From: DATGMB01 sp035293845
GTDB lineage: Bacteria > Acidobacteriota > Terriglobia > Bryobacterales > Bryobacteraceae
Assembly: GCA_035293845.1 (NCBI GenBank)
Contig: DATGMB010000117.1
Location: forward strand, 1 to 25,219
Direction of reading: 5' to 3'
Length of the DNA: 25,219 nt
The first letter of the stretch is position 1. Every line of letters begins with the position of its first letter. The notes beneath the pieces are model-generated. The model was not told the origin of the DNA and did no database searches. It was given only the letters and a program-made list of their open reading frames with translations. Positions 14,382-21,715 of the stretch are shown piece by piece. The translations under genes were made by a program, and so were the position numbers.

Positions 14382-15007
14382 AAGCCATCCTGAGGCGGCT
14401 GAGGTTTTTTGCCGTCGAACCAGACGCGGATAGGATTGCGGAGGCTCAGGTGCCCGGTATCCCAGACTACCCCTGGTACGGTGTCATTGAAGGCGACCAT
14501 ATTGAACAGGGCGACATTGTTGAAAGCTGTCCGATTTTTCTACCGCCAGATAACCTGGTGATCGACGCGGGCGGTAAGCCGTCAAGCGCAACATTCAAGT
14601 GGAAGGAACAGGACCTCATTGTGATGTCGCAGAGCTGCGACTTGGTCAAGGGGCGAGAGAAGGTGGACGACATCCTCCTGTGCGCCATCTGGAGGCGTTC
14701 AGAGCTCGCGATCGACCCGCACTTGGGAAAGGACTCAGGAATGGAGGATGCGCGCAAAGGCCGCATGCCGGCATTCCATGTGTTAGCGTCGTGCGTCATT
14801 CCGGGATTTGAGCGGGAAGTGCGCGTCGTCGACTTCCGAAGGGTATACTCGCTGCCCGTTGCCTTCGTGCGAAGCCGAACTCGCCTTTCAGAACGGTTGC
14901 GCCTACTCCCGCCATATCGAGAACACTTATCGCAGTCCTTCGCGCGTTTCTTCATGCGCGTAGGCTTGCCAATTGACATCCCGCCATTTACAGCAAAGAA
15001 GGCGTGA
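14372..15007 (+). CDS. unknown protein with SQSCDL motif, third gene of the TIGR04255 cassette
   Basis: 211 residues from TTG 14372, overlapping the second gene by ten bases; no ATG is available before the conserved-looking core, and a GTG at codon 27 is the alternative. Visible motifs: WYGVIEGDHIEQGDI (35-49), DLIVMSQSCDLVKGREKVDD (81-100), GMEDARKGRMPAFHVLASC (123-141), a basic VRVVDFRRVYSLPVAFVR (150-167) and LLPPYREHLSQSFARFF (178-194). The SQSCDL cysteine (C89) and the nearby Asp and Arg residues are candidate active-site residues (inference only). The sequence looks like a well-conserved family of unknown function, cytosolic, with no membrane segment. Confidence 0.75.
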   Translation: MGLKAILRRLRFFAVEPDADRIAEAQVPGIPDYPWYGVIEGDHIEQGDIVESCPIFLPPDNLVIDAGGKPSSATFKWKEQDLIVMSQSCDLVKGREKVDDILLCAIWRRSELAIDPHLGKDSGMEDARKGRMPAFHVLASCVIPGFEREVRVVDFRRVYSLPVAFVRSRTRLSERLRLLPPYREHLSQSFARFFMRVGLPIDIPPFTAKKA

Positions 15008-15082
15008 TTCGACGGTGAGAATTCGGGATAGACAGCCGGCTCTTGTGTGAGCGCGGAGTCAAGGCGAGCGTCCCCCGACCCC

Positions 15083-15210
15083 TCACACCAATCCGTTTGC
15101 CCGCGCGAACTGCAGCGCCTCGATCGCCGCTCCGCGGGCGCCCGCGGTGTCCCCGTTCGGCATGATGTAGATCGGGATATCCGCCTGCTCGACCCGCTGC
15201 GGGGGCATGC
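15083..15210 (-). repeat. direct repeat copy B: 3' end of the intact ROK kinase gene
   Basis: The last 128 bp of the kinase gene are repeated at 13013-13140 (120 of 128 identical). The cassette of three genes lies between the copies, immediately downstream of the kinase stop and on the opposite strand. Unlike copy A, this end is not followed by the nested hairpin, suggesting the kinase gene was separated from its original 3' flank. Confidence 0.85.
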
Positions 15211-16099
15211 CCTGGCGGATTTCCTCGAGAAACCACTGCTGAAATTCGGGGCCGGTTTCGATCGCTCCGCCGCCGACGATCAGGGCGTCGGGGTCAAAGG
15301 TATTGATCATCTCATCGAAAAACAAGCCGAGCGCATGGGCCTGCACACGGAAGATTTCACGGCACATCGCGTCTCCCTTTTCGGCCATGCCGCGGACCAG
15401 TTTCGCGCCGGAATGCAGGTCCATCGCGGCGAGCGGGTGGCCGGGGTTGCGGCAGAGGAAATGCGGCAGCAGCGAGCGCTCGATGGCCGTGAGCGAGCAA
15501 AGCGATTCCAGATCGCCCGTGCGGCCGCAATTGCAGAGCGGGTGCAGGCCGTCGATCCCGCGAATCGATTGATAGGGCAGCAGCACGTGGCCGCATTCGC
15601 CGCCGAAGCCGCCGCGGCCCTTAACGACACGGCCCTCGACGATCACACCCCCGCCCAGGCCGGTGCCGATAATCGCGGAAATGGAGGTAGCCGGGCGCTC
15701 CGAGCCGAAGATCGTGAAGTGGCCCCAAAGGGCTCCGGCGTTGCCGTCATTGAGATACAGCACGGGGCGGCCGAGGCGGGCTTCGAGGCCTTCGCGGATA
15801 TCGTAACCGGCCCAATCCGCGTGCACGAAGTTGGTCGAGCCGCGAGCGCTGAGGCGGCCGGTGGCGCTGGCGGGCCCCGGCGTATCGAGGCCGATGGCGA
15901 CGATGTGGGCAGGCTCGACGCCGGCGCGGGCGGCAGCGATCGCCAGGCCCTCCTCGATTTGCGCCAGACAGACCGCCGGCCCCTCTTTGGAGCGGGCGGG
16001 GTGCTCGCACAGCCCCTCGATCAGAAATTTTTCCTCGGTATCGATCAGGGTGTAATTGATGGCGGTTCCGCCGAGATCGACACCAGCGACAAGATGCAC
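15083..16099 (-). CDS. ROK family protein, probable sugar kinase (glucokinase-like)
   Basis: 338 residues. N-terminal ATP-binding motif AGVDLGGTAINYTLID (~5-20), GLDTPGPAS (~70-78), the catalytic-base region YLNDGNAGALWGH (D118), GTGLGGGVIVEG (~145-156) and the ECGH segment (H171) ahead of CNCGRTGDLES. ROK kinases normally bind zinc through His and C-x-C-G-x-x-G-C-x-E; here the third Cys is Asp196 (C189, C191 kept), so the zinc site is altered. It would phosphorylate a hexose or amino-sugar in the cytoplasm. GTG start at 16097-16099, preceded by GGAGGGAACC. Lies 51 bases after the zinc-ribbon gene on the same strand. Its 3' end is duplicated at 13013. Confidence 0.88.
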   Translation of the reverse strand: MHLVAGVDLGGTAINYTLIDTEEKFLIEGLCEHPARSKEGPAVCLAQIEEGLAIAAARAGVEPAHIVAIGLDTPGPASATGRLSARGSTNFVHADWAGYDIREGLEARLGRPVLYLNDGNAGALWGHFTIFGSERPATSISAIIGTGLGGGVIVEGRVVKGRGGFGGECGHVLLPYQSIRGIDGLHPLCNCGRTGDLESLCSLTAIERSLLPHFLCRNPGHPLAAMDLHSGAKLVRGMAEKGDAMCREIFRVQAHALGLFFDEMINTFDPDALIVGGGAIETGPEFQQWFLEEIRQGMPPQRVEQADIPIYIMPNGDTAGARGAAIEALQFARANGLV

Positions 16100-16150
16100 G
16101 GTTCCCTCCAGAAGGTACAGATTAGCAGGGGATCGGCCGGCGAGGCCGGA

Positions 16151-16354
16151 TTACGCTCGCGGCTCGGATGCCGTCCGGCGGGGCTCGCGGACGTAGAAGC
16201 GCCGCCCGCAGGTGCGGCATTGCTTGGGAAGGCGGCCCCAGCCGCGCATAATCTCGTCCCAGAAATGGCGGGGAAGCGACGCGACCACGTCGCGGCCGTT
16301 GCACGACGGGCAGCGCAGGCCCCCATCACCGTCCGGATTCGTCTTCGTTCCCAA
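16151..16354 (-). CDS. small zinc-ribbon protein of unknown function
   Basis: 67 residues with two knuckles, CPSC (C15, C18) and CRTC (C46, C49), spaced as a zinc ribbon, with a conserved-looking middle (LPRHFWDEIMRGWGRLPKQ) and a basic tail. The second knuckle followed by GRRFYVR resembles zinc ribbons that bind nucleic acid, but no function can be assigned. Start ATG at 16352-16354. Directly upstream of the ROK kinase on the same strand and likely co-transcribed. Confidence 0.75.
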   Translation of the reverse strand: MGTKTNPDGDGGLRCPSCNGRDVVASLPRHFWDEIMRGWGRLPKQCRTCGRRFYVREPRRTASEPRA

Positions 16355-16450
16355 ACTCGCAGTCTAGCAAACCATGGCAGGGCTTGGCCGGAGTGCACGG
16401 CGCGTCCGCAGGCACAGGCCGGCCGGCCGCGGGATGCTAGGCTGGTGGTG

Positions 16451-17359
16451 GTGCGCAGGCTCTTGCTCTTCCTCTCCAGCCGCAAGTCCTTGCGGAAATG
16501 GCTGGAGACCTCCTCCGCCGCGCGGCGGCTCGCTACCCGGTTCGTAGCGGGAGAAACGCTCGAGGACGCCCTCGCGGTGGCCCGGCGGCTACGCGACGAG
16601 CGGATCGCCGTCACCCTCGATCACCTGGGCGAAAGCGTCACCAACCTCGAAGAAGCGGCGGCCGCCCGCGATGTCTACTTGCGCACGTTGAACGCCATGC
16701 ACGCGGCCGGCCTCGAGGCAAACGTTTCCCTGAAGCTCACGCAGTTCGGCCTGGACATCTCTTATGACCAGTGCCGCGCCAACTTGGATCAACTGGTGAC
16801 GTGCGCGGCGGCGCGGGGAGCCTTCGTCCGCGTCGACATGGAATCAAGCGCGTACACGGACCGCACCCTGCAACTGGCCGGAGAACTGCACGCGCGGCAT
16901 CCCAACGTGGGGGTCGTCATTCAGGCGTATCTGTACCGCAGCAAGGCGGATATCGAGGCGCTGTGCGAGCGGCGCATCCGCGTGCGGCTGTGCAAGGGCG
17001 CGTACCTCGAGCCGGCTACGCTGGCGTTCCCGGCCAAGCGCGACGTGGACGCGAATTTCATCGCCCTGATGCAGTTTCTGCTGGACCATGGCGAGTATCC
17101 GGCGATCGCCACGCACGATGAAAAAATGATCGCCGCGACGAAGGAATACGCCGCGGCGCGCGGCGTGCCGCGGGATGCGTTCGAGTTCCAGATGCTCTAC
17201 GGCATCCGCCGGGATTTGCAGCGCCAGCTCGTGGCGGAGGGATACCGCCTGCGGCTGTACGTGCCGTTCGGCCAGGCCTGGTATCCCTACTACATGCGGC
17301 GGCTGGCCGAGCGGCCGGCGAACGTGCTGTTTATTTTGAGGAACCTGGTCCGGAGCTGA
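16451..17359 (+). CDS. proline dehydrogenase (monofunctional, FAD-dependent)
   Basis: 302 residues from GTG 16451 (GTG 16448 is also possible; the frame is open far upstream but that is antisense to the ROK gene). The TIM-barrel PRODH signatures are present: VTLDHLGESV (~52), ANVSLKLTQFGLDIS (~92), VRVDMESSAYTDRTL (~132), VIQAYLYRSKADIE (~156), RLCKGAYLEP (~178), IATHDEKMI (~218), FEFQMLYGIRRDLQ (~241) and RLYVPFGQAWYPYYMRRLAERP (~266-287). It oxidises proline to pyrroline-5-carboxylate with FAD, passing electrons to the respiratory chain. Length matches the monofunctional family; no P5C dehydrogenase gene lies next to it. Confidence 0.93.
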   Translation: MRRLLLFLSSRKSLRKWLETSSAARRLATRFVAGETLEDALAVARRLRDERIAVTLDHLGESVTNLEEAAAARDVYLRTLNAMHAAGLEANVSLKLTQFGLDISYDQCRANLDQLVTCAAARGAFVRVDMESSAYTDRTLQLAGELHARHPNVGVVIQAYLYRSKADIEALCERRIRVRLCKGAYLEPATLAFPAKRDVDANFIALMQFLLDHGEYPAIATHDEKMIAATKEYAAARGVPRDAFEFQMLYGIRRDLQRQLVAEGYRLRLYVPFGQAWYPYYMRRLAERPANVLFILRNLVRS

Positions 17360-17494
17360 GCGGCTCGGGAAGGCGAAAGAGGAACTCCCCGGCTTCCCCG
17401 CCCGGCGTCGCCGCCGCTATTTCCGCCGGATGTCCGCTTGCTTTTCCGCACCGGAGTTTGGAAACTAAATGACAGCACGGTGAGTCTAACGGGT
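17360..17494. other. intergenic region between proline dehydrogenase and the membrane-protein pair
   Basis: 135 bases without a gene. No strong promoter, terminator or repeat is visible; GC-rich at its left end. Confidence 0.5.
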
Positions 17495-17977
17495 ATGCGC
17501 TACTGGTCTTATCTGGCGGCAAAGATCGTAGTGGCAACCGGGGTGTTTTTGGGACTGCTGGCGCTCCTGAACTGGTGGTGGCCCGCGGAGGCGCACGTGA
17601 TCCGCGACACTCTCGCCCATCAACAGATCACTTATATTCCGCCGCGCTTCGGATGGGACCTGGGCTACACATCCCTGGCATTGGTGCTGTTCCTGCTGTG
17701 GACGGTCAGCCTGAATTTCATCTGGCGCGACCAGAAGCACCGCTGCCGGGTATGCCTGCGCAAGCTGCGGATGCCGGTTGCGACGGGTTCCTGGCATCGC
17801 ATGCTGCTCTTCGGCCGGCCGCGCATCGAATACATCTGCCCGTACGGGCACGGCACACTCAAAGAGGACGAGCTGCAGATCTCCGGCCTGGCCGACCCGG
17901 AATGGACCCCGCATTCGGGCGATATCTGGGAGGACCTGGCCGCCGCTTCCGCCAAGGAGAGCGACGAGCGGCCGTGA
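17495..17977 (+). CDS. membrane protein with a cytosolic cysteine motif, unknown function
   Basis: 160 residues from ATG 17495; in-frame GTG 17480 and ATG 17438 are longer alternatives. Two membrane segments are clear (about 6-28 and 57-76), with a periplasmic-looking loop between them. After the second helix there is RDQKHRCRVCLRKLRMP (C84, C87) and later YICPYGHG (C115, H119), a possible zinc-binding set C-x2-C...C-x3-H. No known family is recognised. The stop overlaps the next gene start (GTGA). Confidence 0.65.
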   Translation: MRYWSYLAAKIVVATGVFLGLLALLNWWWPAEAHVIRDTLAHQQITYIPPRFGWDLGYTSLALVLFLLWTVSLNFIWRDQKHRCRVCLRKLRMPVATGSWHRMLLFGRPRIEYICPYGHGTLKEDELQISGLADPEWTPHSGDIWEDLAAASAKESDERP

Positions 17978-18318
17978 ATCGGGTCCCGCGGTGGCGCGTC
18001 GCGCTCGGAATCGCGGTGCTGGGCGGCATGGCGTATCTGCTGGCTTCCTTTGCGCCGATCTATTTCCGGAATCTCGAGCTCCAGCATTACGTGTCAGATT
18101 TGACACACTCTTCGGCAAGCTCCCAGCAATCCGACGACTTACTGCGCACGCGGGTGCTGACCAGGGCGCGGCAACTCGACCTTCCCGTAATGGAAGATAA
18201 CGTGCGTATCGTGCACTCCCAGGATGGGATGCGCATCGATGTCCGGTATTTCGTGCGGGTGGACCTGCCAGGTTACACGGTGGACCTGCATTTTTACCCG
18301 GGCGCCGGAAGCCAGTAA
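17974..18318 (+). CDS. small single-pass membrane protein, unknown function
   Basis: 114 residues from GTG 17974, overlapping the previous gene by four bases. An N-terminal membrane helix (about 9-27, VALGIAVLGGMAYLLASFA) is followed by an extracytoplasmic domain: LQHYVSDLTHS, LLRTRVLTRARQLDLPV, and a C-terminal strand-rich part (MRIDVRYFVRVDLPGYTVDLHFYP), which resembles DUF4845-type small membrane proteins. Together with the preceding gene it forms a coupled pair upstream of the penicillin-binding protein gene, 44 bases away. Confidence 0.65.
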   Translation: MNRVPRWRVALGIAVLGGMAYLLASFAPIYFRNLELQHYVSDLTHSSASSQQSDDLLRTRVLTRARQLDLPVMEDNVRIVHSQDGMRIDVRYFVRVDLPGYTVDLHFYPGAGSQ

Positions 18319-18362
18319 GCAGGCCGGGGCCGGGCAAGCGGCCGGGGGCAGTGGAGCGCTTC

Positions 18363-20972
18363 ATGAGACAATCACAGGTAGTGGCACGAACCGCAAGTAA
18401 ACCTTCGAAGCGGGAAGTGAAGGTCCGGGTTCCCCGCACATCGCGGCTCGCCCGATTCTTCCTCAGCCGTTTCGGACGCTTCCTGATTGTCTCGTTCAGC
18501 CTGGTGATCATCGCCGGGTTTGGCGCCTTCGCTTACTTCTATTCGCATTATGCCCGGCTGTTCGATGAAAAGTTGAAGGCGGGGCTGTTCGCCAATTCGG
18601 CCAAGATTTTCGCGGCGCCGGAATCGGTGAGCGTGGGGGATGCCGGCTCGCCCTCGGACATCGCGGCCGAGCTGCGGCGGAGCGGGTACACCGAATCGCG
18701 CGGCAACCCGATCGGATATTACGAAATCCAGCCGACCGCGATCGAGATTTTCCCGGGGCCGGACTCGTACTTCGAGCAGGAAGCCGGGGTCATCCGGTTT
18801 TCCGGCGGGAAGATTTCCGCGATCGTCTCGCTGCGCGACAATACGCCGCGGCCGCAGTACCAGCTCGAGCCGCAGCTCATCACGAACCTTTCGGGCCCCA
18901 GCCGGGAAAAGCGGCGGTTCGTGAAGTTCCGGGACATCCCGCGCGTGCTGGTCGAGGCCGTGACTTCGGCGGAGGACAAGCGCTTCTTCCAGCACTCCGG
19001 CTTCGACCCGATGCGCATCATCAAGGCCGCTTATACGGACGTGAGGGAGCACCGCCGCGGGCAGGGCGCCTCGACCCTGACCATGCAACTGGCGCGCATG
19101 TTCTGGCTGGACCAGGGCAAGCGCATGGGCCGGAAGCTGGCGGAAATGATGCTGACGCTGCAGCTCGAGCAGCGCTTTTCGAAAGAGCAGATTTTCGAGG
19201 ATTACGCCAACGAAGTCGACCTGGGATACCGCGGGACGTTCAATATCCGGGGCTTCGGGCAGGCCTCGGAAGTGTACCTGGGCAAGGACCTGAGCCAGAT
19301 CACGCTGCCCGAGGCGGCGGAGCTGGCGGGAATGATCCAGCGGCCGGGCATTTTCGACCCCTACCGCCATCCGGATAAATGCAAGGAGCGCCGCGACCTG
19401 GTGCTGCGGCTCATGCGGGAGAACGGCTTCATCAACGACCGCGAGTACGCCGTGGCGGCCGAAACGCCGGTGCCGGTGCCGAAGGGATCGCTGCAATCGC
19501 TCGAAGCGCCGTATTTCGTGGACATGGTCAACGATACGCTGCAGTCGACGTTCCAGGAATCCGACTTCGGCAATAGCGGGCTGCGGGTCTATACGACGCT
19601 CGATCTGAACCTGCAGCGGGCGGCAAGCGAGGCCATCCGGAACGGGATGGAGCTGGTGGACCAGCAGATCCGGAAGCAGCGGCGGTTCAAGGGGAAGAAG
19701 CCGCCGGAGGCGCAGGTGGCGCTGGTGGCGATCGACCCCCATACGGGCGAGGTGAAGGCGCTGGCGGGCGGGCGCAACTACGGCGTCAGCCAGTTGAACC
19801 ACGTGCTGGCCAAGCGGCCGCCGGGGTCGATCTTCAAGCCGTTCGTCTACGCGGCGGCGCTCAATACCGCCATCGAAGGCGGGCCGAAGATCATCACCCC
19901 CAGCACCATGGTGGTGGACGAGCCGACCACGTTCTGGTTCGACGGCAAGCCGTACGAGCCGGGCAATTTCGAGCACGAGTTTTACGGCAACGTGACGCTG
20001 CGCGAGGCGCTGGCGCATTCGATGAACGTGGCCACTGTGAAAATCGCGGAGCAGGTGGGGTACAACCGCGTGGTCGAGATGGCGCGGCGCGCCGGCATGA
20101 ACGAGGAGATTCAGGCCACGCCGGCGGTGGCGTTGGGGTCGTACGTCATCACGCCGCTCGAAGCCGTGGGCGCGTATACCCTGTTCGCCAACCAGGGCGT
20201 GTACGTGAAGCCGAATTTCCTGCGGCTGGTGCGGTCAAGCGACGGCAAAATGCTGTACAAGAACAAGCCGGAGACCAAGGCCGCGCTGGACCCGCGGGTG
20301 GCGTACCTGATGACCAACCTGATGCAGGAGGTGCTGCGGTCCGGCACGGCGGCGGGCGTCAGGGCGCAGTACAAGATCGACTACCCGGCGGCGGGCAAGA
20401 CCGGCACGTCGCACGATGGATGGTTCGCCGGCTACACCAGCCAGTTGCTGTGCGTGGTGTGGGTCGGGCTGGACGATTACCAGCAGCTCGACCTGCAGGG
20501 CGCGCATTCGGCGGCGCCGATCTGGGCGCAGTTCATGAACGCGGCGATGCAGTATCCGCAGTACCGCGACACGAAGCAGTTCCCGGCTCCGGACGGGATC
20601 GTTTCGATCGATATCGACCCGCAGTCCGGCATGCCGGCCACGCCGCTATGCCCCACGCGGCGAAGCGAGGTCTACATCGCCGGGACGCAGCCGGTCGGGA
20701 TGTGCCCGCTGCACGGCGGAGGCCGCAACATCACGAACGTCACCGGTTGGGAGGTCGCGCCCGATCCGGTGGAGCCGCCGGCGGCCGATACGGCGCCGCG
20801 CGTTACGGGGACGGGCGGCGACGGACAGGCGGCGCCCGCGCCGGCGGTGCGGCGCGCCGCGCGCCAGGACGCTCCACCCGCGCCCGCCGCCGCCCCGGAC
20901 GCGGCGCCGGCCCAGCCGAAGAAAGAGGAGAAGAAGAGCCTTTTCCGCCGCCTCATCGGTGTGTTTAAATAG
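18363..20972 (+). CDS. class A penicillin-binding protein (PBP1-type: glycosyltransferase 51 plus transpeptidase)
   Basis: 869 residues from ATG 18363, with GTGGAG at 18351-18356 as ribosome site; a GTG at 18351 would add four residues. A cytoplasmic tail and one membrane helix (~45-65) precede a PBP1b-like N-terminal domain. The glycosyltransferase 51 domain carries EDKRFFQHSGFD (~204, catalytic Glu), GASTLTMQLAR (~235) and GFGQASEVYLGKDL. The transpeptidase domain has the nucleophile in GSIFK (~489), SMN (~552) and KTGTS (~679). The end is Ala/Pro-rich with a basic KKEEKKSLFRRLIGVFK tail. It polymerises and cross-links peptidoglycan at the periplasmic face. All catalytic motifs are present. 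Confidence 0.95.
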   Translation: MRQSQVVARTASKPSKREVKVRVPRTSRLARFFLSRFGRFLIVSFSLVIIAGFGAFAYFYSHYARLFDEKLKAGLFANSAKIFAAPESVSVGDAGSPSDIAAELRRSGYTESRGNPIGYYEIQPTAIEIFPGPDSYFEQEAGVIRFSGGKISAIVSLRDNTPRPQYQLEPQLITNLSGPSREKRRFVKFRDIPRVLVEAVTSAEDKRFFQHSGFDPMRIIKAAYTDVREHRRGQGASTLTMQLARMFWLDQGKRMGRKLAEMMLTLQLEQRFSKEQIFEDYANEVDLGYRGTFNIRGFGQASEVYLGKDLSQITLPEAAELAGMIQRPGIFDPYRHPDKCKERRDLVLRLMRENGFINDREYAVAAETPVPVPKGSLQSLEAPYFVDMVNDTLQSTFQESDFGNSGLRVYTTLDLNLQRAASEAIRNGMELVDQQIRKQRRFKGKKPPEAQVALVAIDPHTGEVKALAGGRNYGVSQLNHVLAKRPPGSIFKPFVYAAALNTAIEGGPKIITPSTMVVDEPTTFWFDGKPYEPGNFEHEFYGNVTLREALAHSMNVATVKIAEQVGYNRVVEMARRAGMNEEIQATPAVALGSYVITPLEAVGAYTLFANQGVYVKPNFLRLVRSSDGKMLYKNKPETKAALDPRVAYLMTNLMQEVLRSGTAAGVRAQYKIDYPAAGKTGTSHDGWFAGYTSQLLCVVWVGLDDYQQLDLQGAHSAAPIWAQFMNAAMQYPQYRDTKQFPAPDGIVSIDIDPQSGMPATPLCPTRRSEVYIAGTQPVGMCPLHGGGRNITNVTGWEVAPDPVEPPAADTAPRVTGTGGDGQAAPAPAVRRAARQDAPPAPAAAPDAAPAQPKKEEKKSLFRRLIGVFK

Positions 20973-20992
20973 TCCAAAGGGGTGAGGCCCCA

Positions 20993-21715
20993 ATGTCCGT
21001 TCGATGGCTGACTCTAATGTTTGCGGCCTGCGCCATGGCGCAGGAGGCGAAGCCTGTCCTCACACCGGAAACCCGCGGGGATATCTACATGGCCCGCAAG
21101 ATGTACCGCGAGGCCATCGAGAGCTTCCGCGAAGGCTCTCCCAAAGACCCGGTTCTGCTGAATAAGACCGGGATCGCCTACCACCAGATGATGCAGCTCG
21201 ATACCGCCCGTAAGTATTACGAACAGGCGATCAAGCTGAAGCCCGATTACACCGAAGCAATCAACAACATCGGCACCGTGTATTACGCCAAAAAGAGCTT
21301 CCGCCGCGCGATCACATGGTATAAGCGCGCGCTGAAGTTCGCGCCGGACGATCCGAAATCGGCCTCGATCTATATGAATCTGGGGACGGCGGAGTTCGCG
21401 CGGAAACAGTATCAGCGGGCCACCGCGGACTACCAGACCGCGATGCGGCTGGACCCGAACGTCTTCGAGCACCACAGCAGCACGGGCATCCTGCTCGAAG
21501 AGCGGAGCGTGGAAGAGCGCGCCAAGTTCCATTTCTACGTGGCGAAGCTCTACGCCAAGACGGGGCGCAACGATCTGGCGATTCAGTATCTGCGGAAATC
21601 GCTCGAAGAAGGGTTCAAGGATAAAAAGAAGCTGGAAGACGAGCCGGACTTCGCGGGAATCAAGGAGCTGCCGGAGTTTAAGGAGCTGATGGCCAGGGAG
21701 CAGCGTGTCCTTTAG
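20993..21715 (+). CDS. tetratricopeptide-repeat protein, probably exported
   Basis: 240 residues with a short signal-like N-terminus (about 1-16) and several TPR units: AREMYREAIESF-type helices from ~residue 32, ARKYYEQAIKLKPDYTEAINNIGTVYY (~71-98), AITWYKRALKFAPDD and ATADYQTAMRLDPN. The final 70 residues (RSVEERAKFHFYVAKLYAKTGRNDLAIQYLRKSLEEGF) form another helical repeat. Strong ribosome site AAAGGGGTGAGG upstream, part of a small GGGG/CCCC hairpin. Sits 20 bases after the penicillin-binding protein gene and overlaps the next gene by 11 bases, so it is likely a scaffold for the same envelope process (inference). Confidence 0.82.
   Translation: MSVRWLTLMFAACAMAQEAKPVLTPETRGDIYMARKMYREAIESFREGSPKDPVLLNKTGIAYHQMMQLDTARKYYEQAIKLKPDYTEAINNIGTVYYAKKSFRRAITWYKRALKFAPDDPKSASIYMNLGTAEFARKQYQRATADYQTAMRLDPNVFEHHSSTGILLEERSVEERAKFHFYVAKLYAKTGRNDLAIQYLRKSLEEGFKDKKKLEDEPDFAGIKELPEFKELMAREQRVL

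Noticed and set aside
15047..16450. Long N-terminal extension of the proline dehydrogenase frame
   Set aside because: The extension is antisense to the ROK kinase and zinc-ribbon genes; PRODH sequence begins only after 16451.
20979..20991. GGGG/CCCC hairpin covering the TPR gene ribosome site as a translational switch
   Set aside because: A 4-bp stem is too short to claim regulation in GC-rich DNA.
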